DNA of 64,000 nucleotides from Galerina marginata (taxonomy: Eukaryota; Basidiomycota; Agaricomycetes; Agaricales; Galerinaceae), in assembly GCA_023014335.1 (NCBI GenBank), contig JAECYW010000015.1, forward strand, positions 620,001 through 684,000, in the 5' to 3' direction. The first letter of the stretch is position 1, and every line of letters begins with the position of its first letter. The position numbers and the translations under genes were made by a program. This document shows positions 22,789 to 33,593 of this stretch, one piece after another. Below the pieces are notes generated by a model that did no database searches, was not told the DNA's origin, and saw only the letters and a list, made by a program, of their open reading frames with translations.

Positions 22789-22952
22789 TAGCCCCCCGAA
22801 TTTCGAGTTGCTTTCTGTTGTGATGGGAATGTCGAAGGCAGATGTGCGTGAAACCGGGGAGCGTGAAGAAAGGCCGTGAAAGGTTTCGTGTTCGTAGTGA
22901 AATTCCAGTAAAATTCGCTTGTCGGTCCGCGGTTTATTGATGAAAGGTCGAT

Positions 22953-25649
22953 TTAATCAGCGATCTCCGGGCAAATGATGTCGTTTAAAGGCTTCTGATC
23001 CCAAGTGGCGGGCAAACCTGCCAGCGCAATTCCTTTGAAAATGTTAGAAACGTCTTCGTCTTGCAAGGTGTAAACCGGTTTCCAGTCCCCTCTATTGTAT
23101 GATCGTAACCAGCTCTTCCATCCTCGTTGTCCCATCGGCTCCATTCTCGCGGGGCGGCTGATGTAGGCTTCAGATATATAGTTGAAAATCGAATCGAGGG
23201 TCGGATTCCACTCGCCGGACCAGTGATCGCAGTACCTTTCGAGGAAGTGGGGAGGAGGGTATAGCCATAGGTCGTGTCGTCTGTCCGTGGCATTCGGGAT
23301 GTTCCCGAATAGTAGTGCGATGTCTTGTGCTGATACTTCGTCCCAGTATAGGCCTAGCGGCTGCTTGTGCTTGATATCGGATGCGCCGCGACGTAGGACG
23401 GTCGTTTGGATTGAGGGACCTTTCATATAACGCGTGATCATGTCTGGACCCCCCCAATTCTCAGCCAGCCAACTGCAAGCCCCGCCGATTCCTATGAGGA
23501 CGCTGGCATGCGGCCTGCGCAAAAACTGTGTGGTTCTACCCACGTAAGAGACTATGAGTGAATCGATGTTCTCGTATTCCAACGGAGGTTCGACGTAGTC
23601 TTGGCTGTAGATTGAGTCCATGGCGATGCGATCTGCGCGAGTCAAGTTGGTTGGTTTGTAGTCGACTAGGCGGGCCTCCGGTAGTGCAATCCTAAATGAA
23701 ATCCTATGCTCTAACGCGATTCGTATTATGTCCTCGACGTTCCTAACGTCGCGATTGCAGTTCGCAAAGTATCTGAGGCGCACTTCTCCTCTCGGATCGG
23801 GGAAGATGAAGACGCCGTCCTGCAGCAGATTCCTATTCCATCCCGCTGGGTTGATGGCGGAAATAGTTTGTCGGTGATAGGTTAACTTGCTTCCGAGTTC
23901 GCGGAGGTTACGCTTGAATAGTGCGGCAGGACGGTGATACGGCGATATGTGGCCTGCTAAGGTTGGTCGTGGCGATCGTGATCTTTCGCGGTTTCGAGGC
24001 ATCGGAAAAGGAGGGGGAATTCCTTCGTCTTCTTCGACTCTTCTTCCGATGTTTCGCCAGGACGTTACCGTCGTGATGCTTGTAATCGAGTCCGTGTATC
24101 GAGAGGGAGGAAGCGAATCGAGTTGGATACGGTTGAGGAGTGAGGGTGGAACTGGTGGGGTGCTGTTTCCTCCTAAGGCCATCGTGTTTCCCGTGCTTGG
24201 ATTTCCGCCTTGGGGCGTTATCGGATCAGTCGCCATGCGGGAGTCTTGTTCCTCCTCGCTGGATTCCGGGCTAGTTTCGGCTTCATCGTTGAATGGTCGG
24301 GGAGTTTCCGCTGGCGAGTTTGTGACGTCTTCTATCGGTTCCCCAGTTTCGCTGTCGTAAGTTTCTCCGTGTCCGGGAGCGTACTGGAATTTGTATATCT
24401 CCCGGAGAGTACTTTCGTTAGAGTAGTCGAGTCCTCGGGTCCAAGTAGTGTCCGTGCGATCCTGTAGCGATATGATCTTCTTGCTCCAACGCCAGAAAGT
24501 GACTGTAGGCCTTTCCTCGCCGTCCTCTTGTCGAACTGAGAAATGGAATCGGGTTACGTAGGCAGAGGAATCGATAACGTCAGGCAAACGACGCCTTTTC
24601 CAACCTATGAAGTCGATGATGAAGAACTGGGCGTCGGCTTCGAATGATAACTCTTCGGCTGGATGGTTGTGGAATCGAGGCTGTAGATATTCATCGTACA
24701 GTTTCGTTTGTTCAGCGGCTAATCGAGTCTCCTCGTCTTCTTCGAAGTCTTCGATGACGACGCGTCCATCGGTCTCGTCCAAGGCTATGACCTTTGGGTG
24801 AAATTTTGATAGGCGAGGTTCCGCTAGTTCTTCAAAGCCCCAGACGTAATAGGTGGGTACATTCTCTTCCAATAGTAAGCCGGCATTTATCTCCGTCCAG
24901 TCGCGCGTTAAGTTGAAGATGTAGCCGCGAGACTTGTATTTGGGGTCCGTTAGCCTCAAGAAGCGTTCAAACATAGGTTGCGATATCCTGTCGCTGAGTT
25001 CGGTTAAGTTGGTGATGGCGCGCCACCAGCGAAGCCAAGCTACTCGATCTAGGACCGCTCTCTTTGCGCTAGCTCCTGCGCGTTGGAGGGTTGAGAGGGA
25101 GTCGTAAGGAGAGTCGGTGACATCGAAAATGTTGAACGCCGGTGGTTTACCATCTTGGAAGTCTTTGAAGGAGGGTAGCGTCGCGATCTGGAGAACCAAT
25201 TCATCCGCTGCTCCGAAGTCGTTTTGCATGGAGCGAGCAGCGTTCCGGTTGATCGAAAAGCGTCGATTATCCGAGCTAGCGTTGTAAGGAATTGACTCGT
25301 CGAGCCTTAACCACCACGGATCCGTTCGGTTGGGATTGACAGGATCGCGGCAAGGAATAAAGCCTCGCCAATGACGAAACCACCAGTACCAGTCGGGCGT
25401 GTTTCCCCAGTCCATTTCCTTCACGCTCCCTGAATCGTTGATTGGCTCTTCATACCAATCGCGATTGCTCTCCGGATAGTCGCGGAAAAATCGAGCTTCA
25501 GTGGGGATCGCGCTCGCAGCCGCATTCCAAGCAACCCAGTCAGTCCAGTCATGTCGAGCGACAGTGATATTCGGGAGGCTTCCTTTGCAATCTTTGATCA
25601 ATTCTGCGAAGATCATGGCGCGTAGTTTACCGTACGAGCGTATGATCAC
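22953..25649 (-). CDS. Extra 898-residue ORF of the Gypsy element, after pol
   Basis: Uninterrupted ORF starting 348 nt after the gag-pol stop and ending 165 nt before the 3' LTR. The protein is soluble in character: no signal peptide and no hydrophobic segment long enough for a membrane span, so it is not a typical envelope protein even though it sits in the env position. The N-terminal third is rich in Trp/Arg (WYWWFRHWRGFIP near residue 85). Residues about 435-560 are an acidic Ser/Pro-rich linker (TSPESSEEEQDS) followed by a basic RSRSPRP stretch. The C-terminal third contains GIGGACSWLAENWGG and YWDEVSAQDIALLFGN. I recognise no domain. Codon use and openness resemble gag-pol, so it is likely translated. 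Confidence 0.75.
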   Translation of the reverse strand: MIIRSYGKLRAMIFAELIKDCKGSLPNITVARHDWTDWVAWNAAASAIPTEARFFRDYPESNRDWYEEPINDSGSVKEMDWGNTPDWYWWFRHWRGFIPCRDPVNPNRTDPWWLRLDESIPYNASSDNRRFSINRNAARSMQNDFGAADELVLQIATLPSFKDFQDGKPPAFNIFDVTDSPYDSLSTLQRAGASAKRAVLDRVAWLRWWRAITNLTELSDRISQPMFERFLRLTDPKYKSRGYIFNLTRDWTEINAGLLLEENVPTYYVWGFEELAEPRLSKFHPKVIALDETDGRVVIEDFEEDEETRLAAEQTKLYDEYLQPRFHNHPAEELSFEADAQFFIIDFIGWKRRRLPDVIDSSAYVTRFHFSVRQEDGEERPTVTFWRWSKKIISLQDRTDTTWTRGLDYSNESTLREIYKFQYAPGHGETYDSETGEPIEDVTNSPAETPRPFNDEAETSPESSEEEQDSRMATDPITPQGGNPSTGNTMALGGNSTPPVPPSLLNRIQLDSLPPSRYTDSITSITTVTSWRNIGRRVEEDEGIPPPFPMPRNRERSRSPRPTLAGHISPYHRPAALFKRNLRELGSKLTYHRQTISAINPAGWNRNLLQDGVFIFPDPRGEVRLRYFANCNRDVRNVEDIIRIALEHRISFRIALPEARLVDYKPTNLTRADRIAMDSIYSQDYVEPPLEYENIDSLIVSYVGRTTQFLRRPHASVLIGIGGACSWLAENWGGPDMITRYMKGPSIQTTVLRRGASDIKHKQPLGLYWDEVSAQDIALLFGNIPNATDRRHDLWLYPPPHFLERYCDHWSGEWNPTLDSIFNYISEAYISRPARMEPMGQRGWKSWLRSYNRGDWKPVYTLQDEDVSNIFKGIALAGLPATWDQKPLNDIICPEIAD

Positions 25650-25997
25650 CCACTTTGCGAAGCAGCCGGGTTACCCCAGAAGATCGTAGGTGGGGCAAAA
25701 GATAAAGAGGCAAACGGTGGGTCCCAAGCAGATATAAGGAAAATAGCCAGGTCAAAGCGCGGCGACAGGCCAAGAAATCCCATGACTGCCTCGAGGTTCG
25801 TTCGCGGAGTTTCCTGCGTACACGAAGTCTGATCCCTTTCATGGCGGAGGAAGAAAAAGATACTAAATAAGTAACGATAGTCGGTCAGTATTGGTCATAA
25901 ATGAGGAGGTAAGGAGGAAACTTGAAATCTGTATTTTCTCTTTTTCTTTAAGTTAACTTGAAGGTTGAAATTTGTCTTGAATGCGTCGGAGTACACG

Positions 25998-28900
25998 TTA
26001 GAGGTTTTCTTTCTTCTTGTATTCCCGTAGCAGGTTGGGGGAATTAGTCAAGTCTCGAGCGGTCAACCATTCGTCGAATTGCGGGCCGTACCCGGCCCAT
26101 CTGACGAGGAATTTTAGTGTCCGCGACTTTCCCACACGTTTGTGCCCAAGGATCTTCTCGACTTCGTCCTCCATTGTTTCCTCCTTGCGCTGGGAGTTGT
26201 ACTCCAGTCTGGTCCGCTCTTCTCCCTCTTCTGCTTCCACGTACTTCTTCAGGTGCTCGATGTTCAACACGGGATTCCCAGGGTAGCTATCGGGGAGACG
26301 CAATCGGAAGACGTTCGGATTGACCCTTTCCATGACTTCAAAGGGGCCTACCCATCTAGGAACAAGTTTAGCACCGTCCACTTTTGACTCCATCCATTCC
26401 AACGAATGAGGGTTGACCAAGACACGCTCTCCGACTTTGATATCCGGTACGTCCTTCCTCCTAGAATTGAATTGGAGGGCTTGATGGTGTTGTGCTTTAG
26501 CGATTGCGTTCCTGGCGCTTTCGCGATGCATCTCCAGGGCTTCTATGAAAGCTTCCGAATCTCTTTTCATGTCTAGCTCACCTTTCTCATTCCTTAGAAC
26601 AGGTAGAAAGTCCAACATCGAACGAGGGAGGAAGCCGAACATTAGCTTCAAAGGTTCCGCTCCGGTCGATGAGTGTACGGCTGTGTTGTAGGCTAGTTCC
26701 AGTAAGTGCAACCATTCAGACCAGTTCGTTCGGTCGTCGTCGATGTACGCTCTGAGCATTATTACCAGGATTTTGTTTAGTATCTCTGTTTGCCCGTCCA
26801 TTTGAGGGTGATGCGAGGATGAAAGCACCATCGAGACCTTTAGGGCTTTAGCAATAGATCTCCAGAAGTCCGACACCCATCTTGGGTCCCTATCGGTAAT
26901 AATGCTCTCTGGGAGGCCGAAACGACTGACCACTTGTCGTACGAACAGATTGGCGAAGTCTTCGGTGTTTAATCCGGTAGTCGTTGGTATGAAGTTTCCG
27001 TGCTTCGTGAGTCGATCTATTACTACGAAAATCGCATTGAATCCTCCTGACATCAGCAGATTCACTATGAAGTCCATCGAAACGGATGCGTAAGGCCTGG
27101 AGGGAATAGAGTTTGAAAGAAGGTACCCCCATCTGTTGAAATTGGAAGGCTTAGTCTTCTGGCAGACGTCGCAGGATCTGCAGAATTTTACGACGTCGGC
27201 TTTCATCCTCTTCCAATAAAACTTGGGACTCAGTTTACTCCACAATTTTTCGGGTCCTCCGTGAGCCGTTTCGCTCGCACTCTCGTGAGCTAATTCCAGG
27301 AGCTGTTTGTGGAATGATTCGGGCACGCATAGTCTTGGTTGGCGGTCGGCGTTTTCGAAGAAGAGTAAGTTGTTTCTGTCTTTGAAAAAGCGAAATCCGG
27401 GTGCTCTTGATCCCACGTCCGTTCTAGGATCTTCGTAAATGCTTTTCCATGCTTTACTATCCCGATATCCTTTGATCCACGAATCCAAAGAGTCTCCGTC
27501 TAATCTTACGTGGAGGTGCGACCTCGGTTTTTCATCCTCGTCTTTGTCCACCTTATTCCTTCTTTGTTCTTTCTTTTCCCCGGATGATACTGTCTGGAGC
27601 CTTCGTAATGCTGGCGTGATTTCCAGTCCATCTTCTATTGATAAAGCGGTGAAAGAGACTTTCTGTGCTGGGGATGAATGAGCCGGTTCCCCTCCTGCTC
27701 CTGACATTATTATCGGGTTTATGTCATCTCGAGCGGGGGAGGTGTGAGCGGGGGCTTCTCGTGGCAATCGTGATAAGGGGTCTACGTTTGAATGTTTCTT
27801 TCCAGGTCGATGGACTATTTCGAGGCCTGGTGCATAGGCTGAGAAAACTGCCCCCCAAGCTGCCAGTCGTCGATTCGAGTTCTCGTATGTCTTCGCCCAT
27901 TGAAGGGCTGCGTGGTCGGTCACTAGAAGTATTTTTTCGCCTTCAATGAATGGCTGGAATCGGATCAGACCTTCCTTGGCTGCTAGTGCTTCCTTCTCAG
28001 TTGCTGAATATCTCGTTTCTGCTGATTTGAAGGTACGCGACCAGTAAGCGATTACACGCTCGACGTTGACTATTGTTTCGTCAATGGGGTTGGCCCAAAT
28101 CTGGTCCGATTTATCGTCTCTTGTCTTTTGCGATAGTATCACCGGCAGTTTCGGGGGGACCTCTTTGTTCTTGAAAGCTCTCATGATTGTATCGTAAGTC
28201 TTAGTGCCTTTGAGATCTTTCAGCTTCATTGGTTGGATTTGCTGAAGCGCGCAGCCTAGGGCGTAGTCCGATGCATCGGTATACAGACGGTAGGGTCTCC
28301 CTTCTTGTGGATGTCCTAACACGGGGGCTTCTTGTAGGGATGACTTTAGCTTTGTCCAAGCATTCTCATGTTCAGCTCGCCATTGCCAGCGACTGCCTTT
28401 ACGTAGCAGACCGTACAGCGGTAAGCAGATGTCCGAGTAATATGGAATGAACGCTGAAAAATATACTGCCATGCCTAGGAATGATTGTAATTCCGCAAGT
28501 TTGGTCGGTCTTTTTAGTTCTAGGACCGCTTTTACTTTCTCAAGATGTGTCGAGAGTCCGAGCCGTGATACTTTATGCCCCAGAAGCAATATGGAGCCGT
28601 AGAAAAGGTGACATTTTGTTGGAGATAGCGTTAGGCCTGACTTTTCGATAATTCCTAGGACTTTGTCAAGGTGGTCGATGTGCTCCTCGTACGTCTTCGA
28701 GTAGATTACTATATCATCTATGTAGACGAGGCAGAATATCCAAAGGTAAGGCGCTAATATTCCTTGCATTATCCTCTGGAATATTGATGGTCCATTTCTT
28801 AATCCAAAAGGCATTCGTTTAAACTGGTACAGTCCTCGGTGAGTGCGAAATGCTGTCTTCTCCTTGTGGTCCTCGTCCATTTCAAGTTGCGTAAATCCCG

Positions 28901-31900
28901 CTAGCGCGTCCAACGACGACAAGACGTTTGCTCCTGCTAAAGAGCCCAATATTTCTGATTGACGCGGTAGTGGGAATTCGTCGGCTATCGTGACGGCGTT
29001 GAGCTTCCTGTAGTCAATGCAGAACCTTGGCTTTCCGTTTCGGTAAGCTATCACTACTGGCGCGCCCCAAGGACTTTTGGATGGCTCAATAACTTCCAAT
29101 TCGAACCATTTGTCGAGTTGCTCGTCTATGATTTTGCGTTTGGCAGGGGAAGATCCATACATCGGAAGAGAGATCGGCGGTTGGTCCGGTCGAGTTCTTA
29201 CTTCTACCTTACTTGGATAGTGCCCTAGACGACCGTCGAAGCCAAATGCTTGGGTGTGTGATTTGAGCATATCCCATGCTTTGTCTTTCAAATGGTCCGG
29301 TAAGTCACCTACGTCTAGCAGTTTAGTGATATCTGCTGATGGGTAAACCGTTAGGTCTGGTAGTTCCGCGGTTTTTGGTCCCAGGTCATCATCTATCTCC
29401 TCCTGTATTGGGTCGGCTGTAGTGGGTGTAGCGTTGTCCTTATGTGTTTCGCTGACTTTTACTTCTTTGTCACTTTCATCACCGAGCTGCAGGTTGATGA
29501 AGTCGGCGTAGACGTCGGCTCTTCCTTTAAAAGTCTTCCACTCTGCTGAGGATGTTGGTGTATCGAAATATTCCTGTGGATCTTTCAGGTATCCGATTAC
29601 GTCTCCTTTCCTCACTGTCCTCGGCTTCGTTGAAGTGTTAGCTACAGGTATGAAAGGATAGTCCGGGTCAAATATCGTGTTCGGAGCTACAAGGAAGGCA
29701 TCCGCTGCTGAAGTGAGTAGCTCTCTTTCAAAGAACCATTCTTTCCCTGACTCCACATGGCAAGTTACGGGGATCTTCTTACATTCGTCTGGGCGGATTT
29801 TCATGTCACTAGATGCTCGAAGTGTTAACTTCTCTTTTTCCGCTCTAAGCTTTTGTGCTTTACGTTTGTTCTTTCTTTTGCGGTGTAGTTTGTTCCTTTC
29901 AAAAGAAGCTGCAAGATGTGCACTTTTGCGAAGGCGATGGAAATCTGGAGTCTTGTCGGCTAGACTCGCTGGCATTGAGAACGGGGTTCCGCCAAAGTGA
30001 ATAGTTTTCCCTTCTGCAACTGATCGTTCGACTGATATTTCATACGTTGTTTGGAAGTCTTCTCCGAGGAGGATGGGGACTGTCATCTTCGGTACGATAT
30101 AGGCTTCGGCCTCCATCTCTAGCGTTGTTCCATCATTCAAGGTGACGTAGATTGGTATCCTAGTATACCCTTTTATTTCACAGTCCTTATCCGTCAATTG
30201 CCACAGCTTTAGCTTTTGTCCCGTATGTACTTTCGGTTTTGTCGGCAAGCTGTTGAAGTAATCTTCAGAAATCAGGGTAATATCGGCTCCGGAGTCTAGA
30301 CGAAGAGTTATTCTGCCTCCCCGAATTGCTCCAACTCGGCCTTCGATTGACAGAACTGAAATGCCTGCTGAAGCATATCCTGGCGTCGTTTTCCTACGTT
30401 TTGGCATCTTGAAGTGACGGGAATTCTGCTCGGATTTGCTTTCCGTGTCCTGTTCTGTGTCTGGGCACTGGCTTGGAGGAGGTTCAGGAGTCTTTTGTAT
30501 ATCTACCGATTCGACTATCGCCGGTGAATCGTGCGGGTTCAGGGTCCTGCACTTAAATGCATCTACATCTTCCTCCTCTTCTACGTACGGTGCGCGGTCT
30601 CGAGAGATGTTGTAACTGGACTTATGCTTTGCTTCACTGAGGCTTTTCGACGTGCTCAGAGTTTGCGTAGCCGCCTCTTCAAAATCCTGCGAATTTGTCG
30701 CTCTCTCGTTATCGGCGTCTGCTCGCAAAATGAAGGCCACTCGGTTGCGAATTAATATGGAGTATGCGCTTGCATATAGAGTCTCCGCGTGATCGTCTTC
30801 CTCCTCTAGTGTGACGAAATTTACGTTCTTCTTCCGTGTCTCCAGAAAAGTCGACCAGTCGGGGCATTCCCGGTCCCAGTGGTTGCTGCTACCGCACGCT
30901 TTGCAGGGCGAAGGTGGTGCTCGGCCTACTTTTGTCGTGACATGATCGTTTTTCGGAAATGGATAGCCGCCTTTCGGCGGCGGTCTTTGCCTTTGACGAA
31001 GACCTTGGTAAGCCTCTTTCAACATTGGTTCATCGCTAAGAGATGGAAATGACTCTGCAGTTTCCTGCGTTGTTGTTTCTCCCTGGATTTCTTCTTCCGT
31101 CGTTTCTCCTAAGTTCGCGCGACGGAAGCTGGGTCTGTCTTGAGGTTTGCTTATCGGCTTCCTGTCTACTGAAGTTGGATTTGTTACGGGCGTTAGTCCT
31201 AGACGGCGAAGATTGTATGCCAAATTTTCGGCTGTTACAACATGTGACGATTCCTGCTTGCTCGCATATATGAGGGCTTTCTCATGCTCTGTAACTTTTG
31301 AGTAGAGGTCACTGGTGTTTCTTATACTGTCGATATTTATGACCGGTCCCCACGAGATTGGCGCGCGTTGCATGACTAGAAAGACTTCCAAAGGCCCTCC
31401 ATTGTCGCCGTGCACGAGCATTCTCGTGTACATTATTCTTCGAGCTACGAATCGTGGTGGGGTCTCGGATTCATGACCGTATTGTCGGAAAGACTGATTC
31501 TCGTAAGCTTGGTTCATCTTTAATTGCCAGATTTTTCCCAAATAACCTTCTTTGATACCTCGAAGATAAGTGAGGTAGTTGCTTCTCAGGTAAGCTTGTT
31601 GTTGAGGTGCTAACATCGCAAACCATATCTGGACAGTACTCCCTTCCTTAAGGTTGTGCCAAAGGAACTGGCCCAGCTGATCGGGAATGTGTCCTCCCAG
31701 TGCTGCCAATTGCTGAACTTTCCAAAAATAATCTATTGCAGTATCGTGATTGCCGTCCCAACTTGGTAGCTGATCTGGTTTCAATTCCGGCTTTATAGAC
31801 GGCATGAAATTAGCATACGGCTGCATTGGCGGTAAGGCTCCGTTGTAGCCATACGGGCCTCCTGGTGGACCCGTAGGTGGACCGTTTGGGGGGCCACTAG

Positions 31901-33593
31901 GTGGACCGCCGCCACCGCCGCCTCCCCCGCCACCGCCGCCTCCCCCCCCGCCTCCATTCCCCGAAGGTGGTAGGGAGAAGAGAGGGTTCATGTATGAGGA
32001 GTTACGGTTAGTTGGATTACCTGGGGGTCCACCCGGTGGCCCTGGAGGGCCTCCTGGAGGACCACTAGGTGGTCCAGGCGGGCCTCCTGGAGGACCGTTA
32101 GGTGGTGGTGGCGGATCGCTGCCATGTCCTTTGGGAGGGTTCTTAGTACTTCGATCTTCCAAAGGAGGTGGGTTATCAATGGTTGTCATCGTCGTAGTCA
32201 TTGGGGTATTTGAATTCCTTAACGTTGATTCGTTCAGTAGATGTGGAGGAGGTTCCCTAATCAAAGATAACGTTTGTTTTGTCTTAGGGGGGCCCGACGG
32301 TGTATTGTCGGCCATGTTCCAACTTACAAGTTGTTTAGGCGCGTTGCTTCCGAAGAGGTAGTGTTTATCAATTGTGGAACTATTTGGGGTTCGCCAATTG
32401 TCGTTTTCCGGGCCTCTATCGGGTTTGTCTGGGATAGTTGGGTCCCAACCTACAGCCTTATTACTGCTATGCAAGGCGTTGAAGGTGTAGGGGCTCGACA
32501 ATACCGAGAACCCTGAGGATGGAGCTAAATTTGGAGCTCCCATGCCGTGAAGAACGTTTGGAATGGTTTTCAAAAGTGCTTCGGCGTCGCTGGCGTTTCT
32601 CGGGAATGGAGTAGTCGCGGGATCGTCAGGTCCTACAAAGAGATCTTTGCTCCTTTTAAAAGGAGTTCCGGTTCCCAATAGAGGTCCTTGCTCAGCGTCC
32701 CAGTCAGGGTTGTAATAATCATCTTCCTTCCCTTTTCCTTTAAGATCAGTCGAGTACTTAATTTCATTGTCTCCGGTCAAACTTTCTGACGGACGTGCAT
32801 CGTCCTCTACCTCGTTTGATCGACTGCTTTCGGACTGGGCTGTCTCTTCGTCGGGGTCTCCGACATCGTAGACTCCCGGCCAGGGCGAATTGATTCCTAT
32901 TTCATCGTAAGGAGTACCTTTTAGAAGTAGGTTTCGCTTTTCATCCTCGATATACGAGTTATGGCGCGGGAACTTAGCTAGCATGATACGTAGTTGGGAA
33001 TCAGCATCGATTGTCGAGTCCAGTTCTGCATGTAAGTTTGAAGAAGTCGATGTTGGAGATAGTAGAACGTCCTCGTTCTTATACTCAGTCTCATATTTGC
33101 TCATGAATCGTTGAGCGGCTTCCATGCGTTTAGCGAGCATAGTCCAGGCTAGCCTTAGTTGGGTTGGGCTTTGCGAATTGGACAAGGTTCGTAAAATTGT
33201 GTCGTTAGGGTCTACAATGAAATGGCGTTTACGTTCCTGAATAAGTCCAGCCATTTTTCCAATGAAGAACTGAAGCTCATTGACAGTTTCCTTAACTGAA
33301 GATAAGTTGTTTTTCACTAGGCGGTAACGCGGGAAGGGATTATTCTTCGAAGGACGCAGTTCCTCTATATCTTCGGCCATTAGATTGGGAGTCATGGCTA
33401 GCAAAGATACGCGTTTCGAAACAGAGGATCCGAAATTACCGTCTGTAGAGTATTCCAAGAACAGGTTATACATGGGCGATAGTACGAAACCTCTTTCTAG
33501 ACCCGGGCGTACGTCTGCTGCTGCCGATTGTCCTCCAGTTGCCGAAGACGTCGGGGGTTCTCCAGCCATCGAACGATAAGCCTCTGCGGACAT
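25998..33593 (-). CDS. Gypsy gag-pol polyprotein with C-terminal chromodomain
   Basis: One ORF of over 2,500 codons. Numbered from 33620 the order is: gag, with a Pro/Gly-rich segment and a poly-Gly run near residues 500-575; zinc knuckle CKACGSSNHWDREC near 905; protease LRLDSGADITLIS near 1106; reverse transcriptase with intact catalytic YIDD near 1630; RNase H (LYTDASDYALG, ATEKEALA) near 1780-1870; integrase with H-H-C-C finger (CRSCDVCQK) near 2130, ITDRDPRW and the HHPQMDGQTE segment; chromodomain VEKILGHKR...LVRWAGYG..DEW near 2490-2535. The first ATG is at 33593; the frame is open without ATG for about 130 more codons upstream. All motif residues I can check are present, so the enzyme set is predicted active. 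The chromodomain would direct integration to marked chromatin. Confidence 0.93.
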   Translation of the reverse strand: MSAEAYRSMAGEPPTSSATGGQSAAADVRPGLERGFVLSPMYNLFLEYSTDGNFGSSVSKRVSLLAMTPNLMAEDIEELRPSKNNPFPRYRLVKNNLSSVKETVNELQFFIGKMAGLIQERKRHFIVDPNDTILRTLSNSQSPTQLRLAWTMLAKRMEAAQRFMSKYETEYKNEDVLLSPTSTSSNLHAELDSTIDADSQLRIMLAKFPRHNSYIEDEKRNLLLKGTPYDEIGINSPWPGVYDVGDPDEETAQSESSRSNEVEDDARPSESLTGDNEIKYSTDLKGKGKEDDYYNPDWDAEQGPLLGTGTPFKRSKDLFVGPDDPATTPFPRNASDAEALLKTIPNVLHGMGAPNLAPSSGFSVLSSPYTFNALHSSNKAVGWDPTIPDKPDRGPENDNWRTPNSSTIDKHYLFGSNAPKQLVSWNMADNTPSGPPKTKQTLSLIREPPPHLLNESTLRNSNTPMTTTMTTIDNPPPLEDRSTKNPPKGHGSDPPPPPNGPPGGPPGPPSGPPGGPPGPPGGPPGNPTNRNSSYMNPLFSLPPSGNGGGGGGGGGGGGGGGGGPPSGPPNGPPTGPPGGPYGYNGALPPMQPYANFMPSIKPELKPDQLPSWDGNHDTAIDYFWKVQQLAALGGHIPDQLGQFLWHNLKEGSTVQIWFAMLAPQQQAYLRSNYLTYLRGIKEGYLGKIWQLKMNQAYENQSFRQYGHESETPPRFVARRIMYTRMLVHGDNGGPLEVFLVMQRAPISWGPVINIDSIRNTSDLYSKVTEHEKALIYASKQESSHVVTAENLAYNLRRLGLTPVTNPTSVDRKPISKPQDRPSFRRANLGETTEEEIQGETTTQETAESFPSLSDEPMLKEAYQGLRQRQRPPPKGGYPFPKNDHVTTKVGRAPPSPCKACGSSNHWDRECPDWSTFLETRKKNVNFVTLEEEDDHAETLYASAYSILIRNRVAFILRADADNERATNSQDFEEAATQTLSTSKSLSEAKHKSSYNISRDRAPYVEEEEDVDAFKCRTLNPHDSPAIVESVDIQKTPEPPPSQCPDTEQDTESKSEQNSRHFKMPKRRKTTPGYASAGISVLSIEGRVGAIRGGRITLRLDSGADITLISEDYFNSLPTKPKVHTGQKLKLWQLTDKDCEIKGYTRIPIYVTLNDGTTLEMEAEAYIVPKMTVPILLGEDFQTTYEISVERSVAEGKTIHFGGTPFSMPASLADKTPDFHRLRKSAHLAASFERNKLHRKRKNKRKAQKLRAEKEKLTLRASSDMKIRPDECKKIPVTCHVESGKEWFFERELLTSAADAFLVAPNTIFDPDYPFIPVANTSTKPRTVRKGDVIGYLKDPQEYFDTPTSSAEWKTFKGRADVYADFINLQLGDESDKEVKVSETHKDNATPTTADPIQEEIDDDLGPKTAELPDLTVYPSADITKLLDVGDLPDHLKDKAWDMLKSHTQAFGFDGRLGHYPSKVEVRTRPDQPPISLPMYGSSPAKRKIIDEQLDKWFELEVIEPSKSPWGAPVVIAYRNGKPRFCIDYRKLNAVTIADEFPLPRQSEILGSLAGANVLSSLDALAGFTQLEMDEDHKEKTAFRTHRGLYQFKRMPFGLRNGPSIFQRIMQGILAPYLWIFCLVYIDDIVIYSKTYEEHIDHLDKVLGIIEKSGLTLSPTKCHLFYGSILLLGHKVSRLGLSTHLEKVKAVLELKRPTKLAELQSFLGMAVYFSAFIPYYSDICLPLYGLLRKGSRWQWRAEHENAWTKLKSSLQEAPVLGHPQEGRPYRLYTDASDYALGCALQQIQPMKLKDLKGTKTYDTIMRAFKNKEVPPKLPVILSQKTRDDKSDQIWANPIDETIVNVERVIAYWSRTFKSAETRYSATEKEALAAKEGLIRFQPFIEGEKILLVTDHAALQWAKTYENSNRRLAAWGAVFSAYAPGLEIVHRPGKKHSNVDPLSRLPREAPAHTSPARDDINPIIMSGAGGEPAHSSPAQKVSFTALSIEDGLEITPALRRLQTVSSGEKKEQRRNKVDKDEDEKPRSHLHVRLDGDSLDSWIKGYRDSKAWKSIYEDPRTDVGSRAPGFRFFKDRNNLLFFENADRQPRLCVPESFHKQLLELAHESASETAHGGPEKLWSKLSPKFYWKRMKADVVKFCRSCDVCQKTKPSNFNRWGYLLSNSIPSRPYASVSMDFIVNLLMSGGFNAIFVVIDRLTKHGNFIPTTTGLNTEDFANLFVRQVVSRFGLPESIITDRDPRWVSDFWRSIAKALKVSMVLSSSHHPQMDGQTEILNKILVIMLRAYIDDDRTNWSEWLHLLELAYNTAVHSSTGAEPLKLMFGFLPRSMLDFLPVLRNEKGELDMKRDSEAFIEALEMHRESARNAIAKAQHHQALQFNSRRKDVPDIKVGERVLVNPHSLEWMESKVDGAKLVPRWVGPFEVMERVNPNVFRLRLPDSYPGNPVLNIEHLKKYVEAEEGEERTRLEYNSQRKEETMEDEVEKILGHKRVGKSRTLKFLVRWAGYGPQFDEWLTARDLTNSPNLLREYKKKENL

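Noticed and set aside
22953..25649. Third Gypsy ORF as an envelope gene
   Set aside because: No signal peptide, membrane segment or cleavage site; only the position is env-like.
31990..32516. Gly/Pro-rich plus-strand ORFs
   Set aside because: Reverse complement of the low-complexity Pro/Gly segment of the Gypsy gag.
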